A DNA stretch of 64,000 nt. It comes from Sipunculus nudus (lineage: Eukaryota; Annelida; Sipuncula; Golfingiida; Sipunculidae). A program made the translations under genes and the position numbers. The stretch covers positions 26,831,058 through 26,895,057 of the forward strand of contig CM049310.1 of the NCBI GenBank assembly GCA_026874595.1, in the 5' to 3' direction. Shown here piece after piece: positions 33,991-46,349 of this stretch (position 1 is the first letter of the stretch; each line of letters begins with the position of its first letter). The notes beneath the pieces are model-generated. The model saw nothing but the letters and a program-made list of their open reading frames with translations. It was not told the origin of the DNA and did no database searches.

Positions 33991-36572
33991 CAGCCTGCGT
34001 GCTGGATACGTCCTTTTTCTCGTTCAAAGACGCTTTATTCCGATTCTCTCTGCTGCTCTCCATCAACGTCTTGAGATTGACCATTATGAAAACGCCTCGT
34101 AAGGTTCCAAATAGGAGGCCCCTTCGGAATCGTATAAGGGACTTTTTATCCGGCGCCAACATAAAAAATTACCTTTCCGTGTGTTTGGATGTTTTATGAA
34201 ACTTCTGTAAGTTGGTATCACCAATTAATCCCCAAACGCCCTACATATCCATAATTTCACCAAGAGTCTTAATGTTTACAAGGAAAAGTCGCCATGATTA
34301 AGTGAAGAGTCCCACAGTCCTTTGCATGGGATCTAGACTGGGACCCCGCTCTGATCTTATCGCTGTTTGAACTGAAAAAGCGGGCGTTAATAAAATATTC
34401 GTGCAGGGTACCAGTCGATCAACGTCCGCTCACAACTAGTTCCTGCGGTGAAGTGTTTTATTGTAACTGGCCTATCTTGTTCTGTCACCTAACGGATATA
34501 TTCGGATTTATTATTTAACAAGATACTGTACGGTATACTGTATCAGTTGTCTACCTCCGGTGATCAAGAAAGTAACCAAGACATGAGTCTTTGTTGTTCA
34601 TTATCTTGAGCCATATGTCTAGTTTGCCATTACTGGCGGGATTACAAGGATCTTTAGGGGATAATATTTGATTAAAATATCAAGGTAAGAACGTGGTAAT
34701 GTTGCCAGAAAGACCAATTTTCTACCAAGTCACAAACGGATGTTTTTAACGGTGTATATGTAGCACTTTGTGTTTTTTTTTGTGCCTTCAACCATTTCAC
34801 CGTTACAAGGCCTTATTGTACACGTATTCCCACAACTGTGATCATATCCGGAGATGTGTACAAACATTGGTTAATTTAAGCGCGCTCTTAATATACACCT
34901 ATTTTCTTAACACTCTGTATCAGCGCATAGAAATATATTCTATATTTGCGCTTCATATAAATTAACTCATATCATATCATCATATCATATAGACCATAAT
35001 AATTTACTTGCATGTTTATTCTACCCTACCTCATGATTTCGCATGTTTGTGGATCACTATTTTTTATTCCCTCAAAGTCCTGCAAAAAAGGAGAAGCGCT
35101 TGAACCAGAAACCCTCACCGGATATAAGATATTAAAAATAGAGTAACAAAATAATGCAACATCTACACGCGCTTGCTGAACCTGTGTGTCAGACAGTGTA
35201 AAACCTAATACAGTGGTCCAAATGACAACAACGAAGCATACCTTTTTTTAAGGCTGATGTGGGCATAAGTCATGAGACTTATAATACAGACTGGAGTCGA
35301 TCCAAAATATGGACAGCACATATGTCAAGTTAATTTTAAACAAAAAAAAAATGCGAGCTGGGATGAGACCTCAAAATCTTAATGACAAAAAAGGTCAAAT
35401 TTTGTACAGGTCTCATTTCTTCAAATTGTTAACAACATTATTTAAATTATTTTGTAGAAGAATCAAAGTAATCCAAGATTTCACAATGATATAAAGGTAG
35501 AAACAGTGACGTATCAACCAGTCACTTGTAACTGTGTGTATTGACACTTGTTGCCAGGACTTATGGTACTGGAAAATCGTGGTTTGGATATACATGCTTC
35601 AAATGTTTCCTTAATATGTGATTCCGTAATGATATATAAGTATGCAGTATGCATGGTATGGTTATGCATGCAGGAGGAAAATGATCGCCCGTTCTTCCAT
35701 GAACACTGGGGGAAGTCGGGGTTACTTGACGCACGGGGCAAGTTGGGTTATCGCAAAAATATTTTTAGGAAAAATCCCTTCCACGTTTTATCCCCATGCA
35801 CGTGATCTCTGGCGTCTACGGGCCCTTTCAACCTATGTGTTAAAGACCAGATGTGAAAAGAAAAAAAAACTTTTTGACAAGGTGAATTTACTTTCTATTA
35901 TTATTTATTTTCTTTCTCGAAACTTCTTTAAATACTGTACCTCATGTCACAATGTATAGACACTGACTCACAAATCATGGCACATGTCGACCTGGCAAAG
36001 TTTTAGCTGAGCAGAGTTTAGCTAAGCAGAGTTTGTTGTTCATTACTTTTATATATAGCGCCATCTACAAATGAATGCAAAATGTAGCATAAACGGGACA
36101 TGTTGATAGAGAACGCCTAGGTCAACATATCCAACGCGTTGATCTTCATGCTTTGCTGTTTAAGAATTCTTATTAATAAAATTAAACTCTTATAAGCACA
36201 TTTAAGGGACAGATTCATGTCATTCCCTGACACGAGGAACATGGCCAAAAGTCATAAGGGCAGAATTTATCCGCGGGTTGGGGGGGGGGGGGGGGGGGGT
36301 CCACATTTTGTGTGTGTGTGTGGGGGGGGGATGGGGTTGCTCTCCTCGTTCCACTTACCGGAGGAAAACCAATTGTGGCAGAGGAGGGAACTGGACAGAC
36401 CAGAGGATAAAGAGAGCCGTTGAAAGCTTCCAGAATGACTCAAACTGAAGCGTAAGAATGGCAGCAGTAAACCAGTCAGGGCACAGGAGGAACTGGCAGA
36501 CCAGTGGGTAAAGAGAGCCGTAGATATGGCTTAAAGAATAACTCAAACTAATATATAATATATATAATAATA
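33991..36572. other. No gene seen; small duplication and G-run
   Basis: AT-rich sequence with short frames. A diverged duplication of about 80 bp is visible (GGGAACTGGACAGACCAGAG near 36387, AGGAACTGGCAGACCAGTGG near 36487). A run of about 20 G lies at 36280-36299 next to (TG)n. No domain was recognised. Confidence 0.4.
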
Positions 36573-36965
36573 AGCTATGTTTCCATGTATCCGCAAAAAA
36601 CGTATCCGCAAAAGACGTACGTACGTTCTATAGTGCGCAGTCCGCAAAAACTGTTTCCATAAGTACGTACGTTTTTCTTGCGGATACCCTTTACGTGCCT
36701 CTTTTGAAACTGCAAGGACGACAGGCAGGAAGAAGGTCAGTGTCTCTTCTCACCTAGCGCTGGGCACTGTTGGGAAATGTAGGCATTTTTGCTACCCATA
36801 AAACGGATGAATCGCTCACCGATCCGTTTCGATTCTGTCCGTTTTTGCGGAAACGCATGCGGAGCACGTTAAAACGGACATATGGAAACAGTTCATCTTA
36901 TAAGGAGGGATCCGATGTTTAGCGTACGAGTCGTACGAGATTTACGGATGAATGGAAACACAGCT
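36573..36965. mobile_element. MITE-like element, family 1 (393 bp)
   Basis: Left end AGCTATGTTTCCATGTATCC and right end GGATGAATGGAAACACAGCT are inverted repeats. Internal sequence is rich in TCCGCAAAA and ACGTACGT-type palindromes. The right flank is TTA (36966-36968) and the left flank ATA, a possible 3-bp target duplication. No coding capacity. Three-bp TWA targets are typical of PIF/Harbinger elements. Confidence 0.65.
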
Positions 36966-36968
36966 TTA

Positions 36969-37629
36969 AGGTGCTTTTCCATAAGTGCGTAGTCCGTATG
37001 CGTAGTCCGTATGCGTAGTCTGCATGCGTAGTCCGCAAAAATCGCTTTGTAAACTTTTTTAACTTGGCCGTTTCCATTCATCCGCATGCGTAGTACCTAT
37101 GCGTAGTCCGTATGCGTAGTCCGTATCCGCACGCTGCCGGGAGCGATTTTTGCGCACTACGCATACCAATCATCGTGTCGATTTCAGGTTTAGCATAGAG
37201 TTTTCCCCATTCAGGCCGTGCTGTATATGCACAGTCTCTATTTCCAACTGGAATGAATGTCATTTCTGGCATGAAACCAAACATTGGCATTTGGCTGAAT
37301 TTTGTTTTTATTTCTTTATCACAGACATGATTTTAAGATGTTCGAAGCGTTAACATCACTGTCGCGTATAATTATGATCTTTTAGAACTTTTATTTTTTT
37401 TAATTTCATTGTTTAAGTTTTGATGCTAATATGTACAAATGTACAATAAATATATGGTGAAATGGCTTGCAAAAAAAGAAAAACTTCAGCTATCGAGCAC
37501 CTTTCAATACGGAGTACGGACTACGCATATACGTACTTATGTAAAACGAACTTTGCGGATACGGACTACGCATACAAACTACGCATGCGGACTACGGATA
37601 CGCACTACGCACTTATGGAAAACCACCTT
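36969..37629. mobile_element. MITE-like element, family 2, first copy (661 bp)
   Basis: Left end AGGTGCTTTTCCATAAGTGC and right end GCACTTATGGAAAACCACCT are inverted repeats. TTA flanks both sides (36966-36968 and 37630-37632). Subterminal regions are tandem GCGTAGTCCGTAT units on the left and their complement on the right, about 170 bp per side, so the ends can form a long hairpin. It abuts the family 1 element and shares its TTA. The interior is non-coding AT-rich sequence. It is probably mobilised in trans. Confidence 0.8.
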
Positions 37630-37632
37630 TAG

Positions 37633-38638
37633 GCGTAAGAATGGCAGCAGTCAACTTTGACATATCTGAGGCAACCATACGCCATTACTGCAGGAAGTAT
37701 AATCAGGTTAACACATGCATGATGCAGTTTAACTTGTCTATCTTTAATCAAATTGTTTCTGTATATATACGCATGCACACGAACAATGAAAACCAGGTGT
37801 ATTCTTCTTCTGCAGTTTATCAGAAAGAAACTGTAAATCATATGACAATGGCACTATTTACGGTTCACTATCTATGTTGATCTATGTCACTTTAAGTGAT
37901 TTGTGTATACCTGCAATAATTAAAGCATAGCGGCCTTGGCATGTATGTAACATTTATGCGTTTGTCGATTTGGGTTTCCTGCATATTTCCGTGGCCACCA
38001 GACCTGGGGACCTGATTCTTAATGACTTTTTTATTGTCCATACAAAAAAAAAAAAAAAAAAAGAATTCCACAGGCAATCTTCAGAATACGCAAATATGTA
38101 AAACATGGGGAGGAGTGGGTATGTGCCTGATGCTCGATAGGTCAGATTATATAAAAAAAACTTGTCACAAATTAAAAAAAAATAATAATCTTCAGGTCAT
38201 AAACTATGTACCGTGATCACGTGACTTTTCATTTATGTTATTCTTCCCGTCCACGGAGGCCGCTTCCTTCCTGATTTTCATCAGGAGAAGAAGATGACTT
38301 GTTCCAGTATTTGGTCGATCTGGACAAAAGATTTCATGGGTTGACAATAAATGAACTTAGGCGACTAGCCTTCACACGTTGCTGATGCACCGTAAAAAGG
38401 GCAACACCAACACCCAGTTCCTTGTGAGGAGAACTTATCAGTAGAAAAGACCAGATCAGCGACTGAAAGGGACCATCCCTTGGCAATAATACCACGTCTT
38501 GATTGGTAATTGGGTTTGATTTCAGTGAGCATTTTATATTTGTATTATACCCACGTGTTACTACAATACAATTTCACTTTATCTAATAATATTTATAGTG
38601 TTCGTTATCAATTTCTGAGTAAATTATACAAATTATAC

Positions 38639-38674
<36 letters not shown>

Positions 38675-40521
38675 GTGCTTTAAACATGAAGAAATGTTGG
38701 AAGTATTGTACTAAGTGCATGCAGCAATGGTGAGAGAAAATCAAATTTCAAGCCTGTGTATTTTACGTTGGCTTTTTACCAAAATCTATCTTGCCAATCG
38801 TAGTCAAAATTCCAAGTGTATATTTTTACATTAAGATTAAAAAGCACTGCAAGATAAAAGGCTATTGCCTCTCTCGGAAATAAAAGGAACTTTAGAAATG
38901 GATGAGATTGTAATTTCTTAAGTACAGAGGAGAACACGTACATCGACGTGTGGCAAGAAAGAGAGTTGAGGTATTTGTTGTTGGTTTTTATTAATTTGGT
39001 AGCAGATCTGGTGGCAATTACATATTGTACAACCCATTGGCTTACTCACCTTCTTATTTTGGTTTCATCTGAGGTGACAGAAAAGTGAAGTTTATAAAAA
39101 AAACTTAAGACCTGCATGACAACATTTTATATATGGTCTTCAAGTAACTCTACTGGACCGCAGGCCCAATTTGTCCTTAACGGACTTGTGCATGCTACCA
39201 TTTCAATTTTGCATTGTAGGCCTATTTGAATTGATACAGATGATTCGTAAAATTATCTGTAAAGAAACAGAAACTCTATACGGTCTCCAGAAAAGCTATG
39301 TGCTAACTCCTTTGAAAAGGGCCGAGTTTATATATATATAGGCTACCCAAAATATACCGTTACCCGTTCCATACAATTTTAACTTTTTAAACATTTCGTA
39401 GCATTCCAAATCCACTTGTACCCATAAAAAGAGAAAGTCATGAAAACTTAATATCTTCACACGCCAAGGTCACACGAGGTCACGCCAAGACCTTCCCTTG
39501 AATGTAGATGAATATTAATTTAAATATTACATCATATAAACACTAGGCCCAGTAATGAAGATGTCGACAGAACCACAGGGATGTGTACATTTATTTGCAC
39601 AAGGGGGTTAACTTAAGAGTGCAAAAGTGGAATCAGATCGATTCAGTTAAGAACACTAATTTCAAAGCTTGGGAGTCATCTGTGCAATTAATGTTGAAAA
39701 ATATACCCGAGGCAAAGTTTTTAATGAATGTCATGCCTCATGGTAGGTCAGCAGGCCATAGGCCTATATTACTCCGCTGTGAAGTGATATGCTGAATGCT
39801 TTAATTATTATTTTTAGAATGAATAGAATAGACCCTTCAATTCCTATAAACAGGATGTATATAGATTATCTAGGTATATATTTTGATAATAATGTATTCT
39901 GACACGATTTCAGACCTGTGTTTATAGGAATTCCGGCGCCTTTAAATAGAGAAACCGATATTTAAGCATCCTTCGCAGGAATCGCTCCCACCTAACTACA
40001 TTACAGACAGAATGGAAACCCCAGCTCGAGCGTTCTTGGTGTTTGGCTTGACCCATAGGCAGGCCGTTATTTATACAATGTATCAAATGAAACTGTTTAC
40101 AAACGAGACTTGGCAAGTTTTGTTTCGCATTTGTTACAATTTATGCACATAGCAGCTAGCTAATCCCCTGTACGGCCGGCTGGCACAAAATATTTCAAGT
40201 TAGGGGCGGACCTTTTGACTATAGATAGATACTTTTTAGGTTGTTTAACAACAAGTATCATATTATATGGGAATGAAGTTTCAAAAGCAACTGTAGAACA
40301 GAGGCCTAGAGGCACAAATAGTCCCCGACTCCCCGCCATGTGTTTTACTAGGAAGTGTGGCATCAGTGATCGATACCTTGGCAAGAACCCCTTTTAAATT
40401 CATATGATAAATAAAAAAAGAAATATAAAATATAACTTTATCCTGTAAATGGAGGCCTCAAGCTCATAGATGCAACAAATATTTTTTCCGCACCTATGGA
40501 CCTTTTTTTTAGTCGTTAAAT
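37633..40521. other. No gene seen between MITE copies
   Basis: Only short frames. There is an (A)n run at 38044-38062, (TA)n at 38644-38671, and GCGTAAGAATGGCAGCAGT at 37632-37650, a 19-bp string also at 36450-36468 on the other side of the MITE pair. Confidence 0.4.
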
Positions 40522-41182
40522 AGGTTTTCCATAAGTGCGTAGTGTGTATCCGTAGTCCGCATGCGTAGTCCGAATGCGTTGTCTGTATCCGCAAGGTTCG
40601 TTTTCCAAAAGTACGTAGCCTATAAGCGTAGTCCGTACTCCCTATTGACAGGTGCTCAATTGCTGAAGTTTATATTTTTTTTTGCAAGCCATTTCACGAT
40701 ATGTTTGTTGTACATTTGTATATATTAGCATCAAAAGTTAAAAAAAATTAAATAATAAAATATCATAATTAGTAATATTTTATACGCTACAGTGATGTTT
40801 ACGCTTCAATCATCTAAACAACATGTTGCCTGTGATAAGAAAGGAAATTGAAATTCAGCCAAATGCCAATATGTTTGGTTTCCGGAAAACCTGCAAGAAT
40901 TGACATGTATGGTTATACCAGTTGGACATATATAGAGACTGTGCATACAGCCTGAATCGGAAAAAAACTATGCCTAACATGAAATTGATACGATGATTGG
41001 TATGCGTATAGTGCGCAAAAAACGCTCCCGGGAGCGTGCGGGTACGGACTACACATACGGACTACGCATGTGGATGAATGGAAACAGCCCAGTTAAAAAG
41101 TCTTCAAAGCGATTTTCGGACTACGCATGCGGACTACGCATACGGACTACGGATACGGACTACGCACTTATGGAAAAGCACT
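40522..41182. mobile_element. MITE-like element, family 2, second copy, inverted (661 bp)
   Basis: Same length and ends as the copy at 36969 but in opposite orientation: the interior (CAGTTGGACATATATAGAGA, CCAAATGCCAATATGTTTGG) matches the reverse complement of 37190-37300. The right flank is TTA (41183-41185). The left flank is altered (AAT), with a TTA four bases farther out. Subterminal CGTAGTCCG units are again present at both ends. Confidence 0.8.
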
Positions 41183-42256
41183 TTAAGTTTTGTCCTCCTT
41201 GGTTGCACCCCTCCTTTTCCTTAATCCCGGATCCTCCTCTATATACATACATAATAGTCACGTGAACAATAATAATATATTTAATAACTTAAATATAAAG
41301 TGTAATATGGTAACTAGCGCTATATATTAATTACTGCAATATATAAAGATTTTGTATAAGTATGCAATGCAAATAAAAATTAAATGTTTTCCCTGACATT
41401 CTTGTTGACATTCTTAGGGCCTAACACCGGGGGCTTCTTGCCTGCCGATCTCAGATATCAAGTATATAATAAAGAGATGGACCATATAGTGCCAAAAACG
41501 CTAGAAAAATGTCAGATAAGTAATAGTTATAAGGAAATGACTCAGAAAAGTAACAAATTTAACAGAAATCTACACTAATAGCAATTCAAGCGCCTATGCC
41601 AGTATGTACTAGCACCATGCAGAGACATGCCAGATGATGTGGTGTAAATCTTTTGCTACAAGTTCATGACAAAAGCACCTTCATAGCAATTACTGCTGAA
41701 TTATGCAAATTTCTTTTACTATTGATGATCTTTGTTGATCATGTTGGAATCTTATTGGAACATATTATACATAAATGAAATCAATCCCATATTAAAGGAA
41801 TAATTAAAAACTCATCAACCGTGCTGCTTGGCAGATATACAGAAACGGCTACAATCAGGGGTTGAAAAAGGCATGACAGTAAGGTACAGTGATACAGAAA
41901 ACAGACCGTGCAAAGTAGGTTAGAAATATATTTAGAAAAAAATGGCATCTTGAAGTATACGATGATGATTAGCATAGGGATTGTGGTGACAAATTAACAG
42001 AAAATCAAAACAAACATTAACCTTGAATCATATCTCCCCGCAAACACAGACCTTTCCCAACACCACTCCAGGAACGAAGATGCAGTCAACGTAATGTTAA
42101 TATAATAGACGAATTGCACTTAATAATGTCCTATACCAAATATATAAATGAAAGCGAAAAAATTATGCATACCTTATTTCCCCTATTGACAGAGCATGAA
42201 CTTGATGCCATTTAATATATATATAATGCAATGCTCAGACGCAAATCTAGAAAATT
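41183..42256. other. No gene seen
   Basis: AT-rich, short frames only. It ends at the poly-T that is the tail of the first SINE fragment. Confidence 0.4.
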
Positions 42257-42384
42257 GTTTTTTTTTTTTTTTATTTATTTATTTTTTTTTGTTTGAGGTA
42301 ACCGCATCCACTTTTTAATGCTCGCTTAACTAAGTATTATGTACAGCTGCAGAATTCCATTCCGGGTTCGTACTATGTGACCAT
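42257..42384 (-). mobile_element. 3' fragment of tRNA-derived SINE
   Basis: Poly-T with ATTT steps (the reverse-strand A-tail) followed by GGTAACCGCATCCACTTTTT and CTTAACTAAGTATTATGTAC, nearly identical to the tail of the longer copy at 42880-43290. Only the last 128 bp are present, a typical 5'-truncated retrocopy. Confidence 0.75.
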
Positions 42385-42871
42385 CTTAACAGATCGAGTT
42401 GGAGTGTGGATGAACGCAATGGAGCGTGGCGGGCTAGAGCGTAGTTGATCTTGGCAAATATCAGTTCCCGCTTTCCTACGATCCTTCTAAGATCTACTGT
42501 GCTGTGCCACGATATATACAATATATCACGGTCTGTTAGATTTCATGCATTTCTATGGACATTTTCTCACGTTGTACTTCCGTCTAACTTGATTAACGTC
42601 CTAGATTTATCAGGATCTGTTATGCTATGTTACACGCTCTGATACGATTGCCGTCATTTCTTATCAAATTGGTCATGCTGGAAGACTTGCGTTTCCTACT
42701 TTGCTTTAGAGCAGAAATTGTAAAACGGAAGAAGATGCCACCAAAGAAGGGCACCAAGACAAAGGCAAGGGCTGCAAGGCAAACCCTGCTGTCTCGAAGC
42801 CAGAGGTCTAGCCTATAGAGCTTGAGATCCAGCCTGCAAAGCTTGATATTCAGCCTGCAGAATCTGAGATC
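42382..42871 (+). repeat. 490-bp duplicated segment, copy 1
   Basis: Matches 44628-45117 over 490 bp without gaps; I count four base differences (about 99%). It encodes, in the PIF/Harbinger-associated frame, a basic start MPPKKGTKTKARAARQTLLS. It is bounded on both sides by SINE sequence in the same orientation (42257-42384 and 42880-43290). Confidence 0.9.
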
Positions 42872-42879
42872 TGAGAAAA

Positions 42880-43290
42880 TTTTTTTTTTTTTTTATTTAT
42901 TTTTTTTTTTTTGTTGGAGGTAACCGCATCCACTTTTTAATGCTCGCTTAACTAAGTATTATGTACAGCTGCAGAAATCCATTCCGGGTTCGTACTATGT
43001 GACCATGGGATTACATGCGATAATTCAGGCGTAAACCAGGTTCGGTGTATCACTCTTGCGGGTCCTGGGTGTGTATCATCCCCATTGCTGGGTCATAACA
43101 CCGAGGAACCCCCGAAAGGCACACTCGTTTGTGAGTGAAACACGACTTTTTGGCACAGTCTCCCAAATAAGCCTGCAGAGCACTCACCCTAGGTGGGGGC
43201 CGACCGTGAAAAATCTCACCCCATCGGCTAAGATTCGAACTCACGATCTCCCGGCTTTGAGTCCTGTGCTCTACACCTGAGCCGGTCATT
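42880..43290 (-). mobile_element. tRNA-derived SINE, near full length
   Basis: Read on the minus strand it starts with a tRNA-like head: GGCTCAGGTGTAGAGCACAG contains an A box, and GTGAGTTCGAATCTT about 40 bp on contains a B box, the internal RNA polymerase III promoter. The body carries GGGGGTTCCTCGGTGTTATG and the tail ends in A-runs with TAAATA steps. Related partial copies lie at 42257 and 63953. It needs a partner LINE for movement. Confidence 0.85.
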
Positions 43291-44627
43291 TAGCAAACTG
43301 TTTAGATAACTATTAGACAAGGTAAGGAAAATAAGTGGAAATCTGTAAAACAGGGCCATCATTTACTGCAAAATATGTGTATACATCTGTGAAAGTAATA
43401 TACATGATTGACACCGTTTTAAAGACTAGCTGTATATGCCAATATGTATTCATTTATATGAATAGGTACAAATATATGCATAAAGATATTTGTATATTTT
43501 TATAAACATATATATTTGTAAATATATATTATTATTATTATTACTGTCACAGACTGTACAAATGTACTATGTTGCACTGCGTAATTATACAAACTGCACC
43601 AGTGTTGTATTTACTTGTGTATGTGCACACCAGCTGTAGCTGAATGCTTCTGTAAATGTAAAGACGAAGTGAGCTCAATGAAGGTCAAAGTTCAAAACAG
43701 ACCTTCCTATTGTTTTATGGGACTTCCGGTGAGGTTGGTCGGAACGCATCTATCTTGTCTGAAAACTGCGTACTATAACCTTAAGTAACAGTTACTCGAA
43801 TACCAATGAATTTTTAGACTGAAGACATTTGAACGTGTTTTGAAAATATGGGCTGCAACCTCAAATTTAAAAATTATGACGAAGGGGCATAGAGAGGAAT
43901 GGAAAATGACCAGATTGAAAATGGGTCAACGATATTTGTACATTTAAATGCCGAATACATCCTTGTCGAAATCTGTAAATATTGGACCATTCAATGCGCA
44001 AATTTACCATTGAGGACAAAATATCAAGAGCAACACGAAGAACAGACTTGTTAAAACTGCCCTGTAAGAGAGCCATGGAAAAATGGACTCAGTCAGTTCC
44101 ATTAAGAGTAAGATGTGTTTACAAATCGTTCTGCATGGAGAGCCTGAATGTTATGTAACCAATAAAAAATGTTCCCCTTATGTGATTTAAGCGTCCTTCA
44201 CACATCAGCGTTTAGCTTTTGTTGTGAAATCGTCTAAAAACTTCTGACCAAATCATATGACAAAGCATTAAAACGCACAACACATAGACAATGCGTAAAA
44301 ACGTTGAAGGAGGAGCCATGTGTTAACATATCTGGACATCCTCAAACTGTTTCGTATTATCGCAGGTGAACGCCACAAATACGCGACAAATGCACAATAG
44401 CGCATAATAACGTGAGGTAACACACAAATATAGGGCCTATAGCAAACTAGCCGAGAACTGAACGCTTATGGTGCATTTACACTTAACCATCCTATAAAGC
44501 ATGCGAGGAGCTCCGTGATCATGGGACATCTGAATGATCGTGCCTCAGTTTTTAACCTGCTTAAAATTTTGCCAAGATCATGTCCATTTGTAAACCAGCA
44601 TTTCAGAGAATAGTAATGTATAGTAGG
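43291..44627. other. No gene seen
   Basis: Intervening sequence between the SINE and the second copy of the 490-bp segment. A trinucleotide (ATT)n run lies near 43527-43543. Only short frames. Confidence 0.4.
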
Positions 44628-45117
44628 CATCTTAACAGATCGAGTTGGAGTGTAGATGAACGCAATGGAGCGTGGCGGGCTAGAGCGTAGTTGATCTTGG
44701 CAAATATCAGTTCCCGCTTTCCTACGATCCTTCTAAGATCTACTGTGCTGTGCCACGATATATACAATATATCACGGTCTGTTAGATTTCATGCATTTCT
44801 ATGGACATTTTCTCACGTTGTACTTCCGTCTAACTTGATTAACGTCCTAGATTTATCAGGATCTGTTATGCTATGTTACACGCTCTGATACGATTGCCGT
44901 CATTTCTTATCAAATTGGTCATGCTGGAAGACTTGCGTTTCCTACTTTGCTTTAGAGCAGAAATTGTAAAACGGAAGAAGATGCCACCAAAGAAGGGCAC
45001 CAAGACAAAGGCAAGGGACGCAAGGCAAACCCTGCTGTCTCGAAGCCAGAGGTCTAGCCTATAGAGCTTGATATCCAGCCTGCAAAGCTTGATATTCAGC
45101 CTGCAGAATCTGAGATC
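44628..45117 (+). repeat. 490-bp duplicated segment, copy 2
   Basis: Partner of 42382-42871, about 99% identical. Unlike copy 1 it runs on uninterrupted into the heptad-coding 21-bp repeats and the MADF-like region at 45060-45640, so this is the more complete source. Confidence 0.9.
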
Positions 45118-45638
45118 CAGCCTACATAGCCTGAGATTCAGTCTGCAAAGCCTGATATCCAGCCTGCAAAGCCGTATTATGGCGTGGTAGCGGGATAACC
45201 CCTGCATCTACACCAAACAGATAGTCGACCTCAAGAAAACAGAGAAGAAGATAAGCTATTGGCTGAGCTGGTTGTGCAGATGGGAACAACAGTGGATGAA
45301 CTGGATATCTGCCATAAAAGAATTCGTACCAAGCTGGGCTGTCTGAAGAAAAAAAACAAGTAAAGTCTGGGATGTCCCCATATAATATAAATTCTACTGA
45401 CCAGTACTACTGGCATAAATTACAGTTTTTGGGCCCCAAATACAAGAGATCAGGCCACGGAACGTGGATTTTCATAGCACCGGTAGGAGCAGCTCAAGAT
45501 CCACTTCCAGCACCCCCTGTAGTTCCCGCTGCTGTATACAGATCTGAGTCAGAGACTCCAGTCACTTCCGAAGGACGACGCCGACGGCAACTTTTTTTTT
45601 TTGCTTCTTTTTGTATGAAATTTATTATTTGTGAATAA
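44971..45638 (+). pseudogene. PIF/Harbinger-associated MADF/Myb-like DNA-binding protein, broken
   Basis: From about 44981 (MPPKKGTKTKARDARQ) a basic segment leads into six 21-bp units (45064-45173) that in one frame read as DIQPAKP-type heptads. There are in-frame stops and frame changes. Next come EEDKLLAELVVQMGTTVDEL and HKRIRTKLGCLKKKN, a MADF-like helix set, then after a stop YYWHKLQFLGPKYKRSGHG, matching the W.Y..L.FL end of such domains. In Harbinger elements this second protein partners the transposase and helps it bind DNA. The neighbouring transposase relic on the other strand supports the assignment. Non-functional. Confidence 0.6.
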
Positions 45639-45689
45639 TTTATAATATTATAAAATAAATTTTATCAATTTCGCTTATTGTTCGTGAAC

Positions 45690-46349
45690 ACATTTTTCTA
45701 TATGTGTCGGAATGACTGGATTCCTGATCCTGAGCAGGTTGTTTAGCACCAATACATCCTCTATCAGGTCTTTCACTCTGTCAGTTCCTTGCTCTAATGT
45801 CCCCAGTATTTCATGGACATGATGCCAAAGGCATTCTTCACCACACGTCTCCCTCTGTATATTCTGTTGTTTAAGTTATCTCCATGAATATTGCTTTAAA
45901 AGATATTTCTTTAGGGAGAAAACATGATCACTTAGAATGAAGTACTGGATGTCTTTTTGTTGGTCTTCTTCGTGATCATTATAGGGCAAAGCTCTGGTTT
46001 TGGAAAGCCTATGTGGCATATTTTCCCATAAAACTTTATACAAAATTGTTTTCAACCAAGTTATGAATCTTAATTTCAGGTCTCGGATAGGTTTGAAAAC
46101 TGTTGACATTGACTTTGTTCTTCAAGGCCAAACCTCAGGACATATAGGATATTGTGAACCCCATAACTTTTGAAGCACTTCATATTTTTTCTTTAATTGA
46201 TACACGAATTGTTTCCACCAAGTAAAAAAATGTTTGACCTTGGCCCTGGTAGTTTTGCAAAATGTCAATATATGCCTCAGAAGAAAGGAGTCTATTAGAG
46301 GGGATATGCCAAACCTGGGAATACTATAGCATCTCCTTTTTTTTTTCAT
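45690..46349 (-). pseudogene. PIF/Harbinger transposase, C-terminal relic
   Basis: Minus-strand frames contain DIQYFILSDHVFSLKKYLLKQYS (the aspartate-containing GD.A.PL..wL...Y segment; region 45880-45960) and, after a frame change at about 45880, RGRRVVKNAFGI (about 45820-45860), the hallmark RxRRvVENaFGIL block of this superfamily with its Glu replaced by Lys. Then follow VLNNLLRIRN-like terminal residues. Upstream frames to 46349 are diverged. The loss of the catalytic-type Glu and several stops show it is dead. Confidence 0.75.

Noticed and set aside
43225-43290. Possible tRNA gene (A box and GTTCGAATC B box)
   Set aside because: The tRNA-like head is fused to a longer body with A-rich tail and has relatives in the window, so it is a SINE and not a functional tRNA.
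44866-45207. 113-codon minus-strand frame with RLCRLDI repeats
   Set aside because: It is the complement of the 21-bp minisatellite; the plus-strand reading fits a Harbinger-associated protein better.
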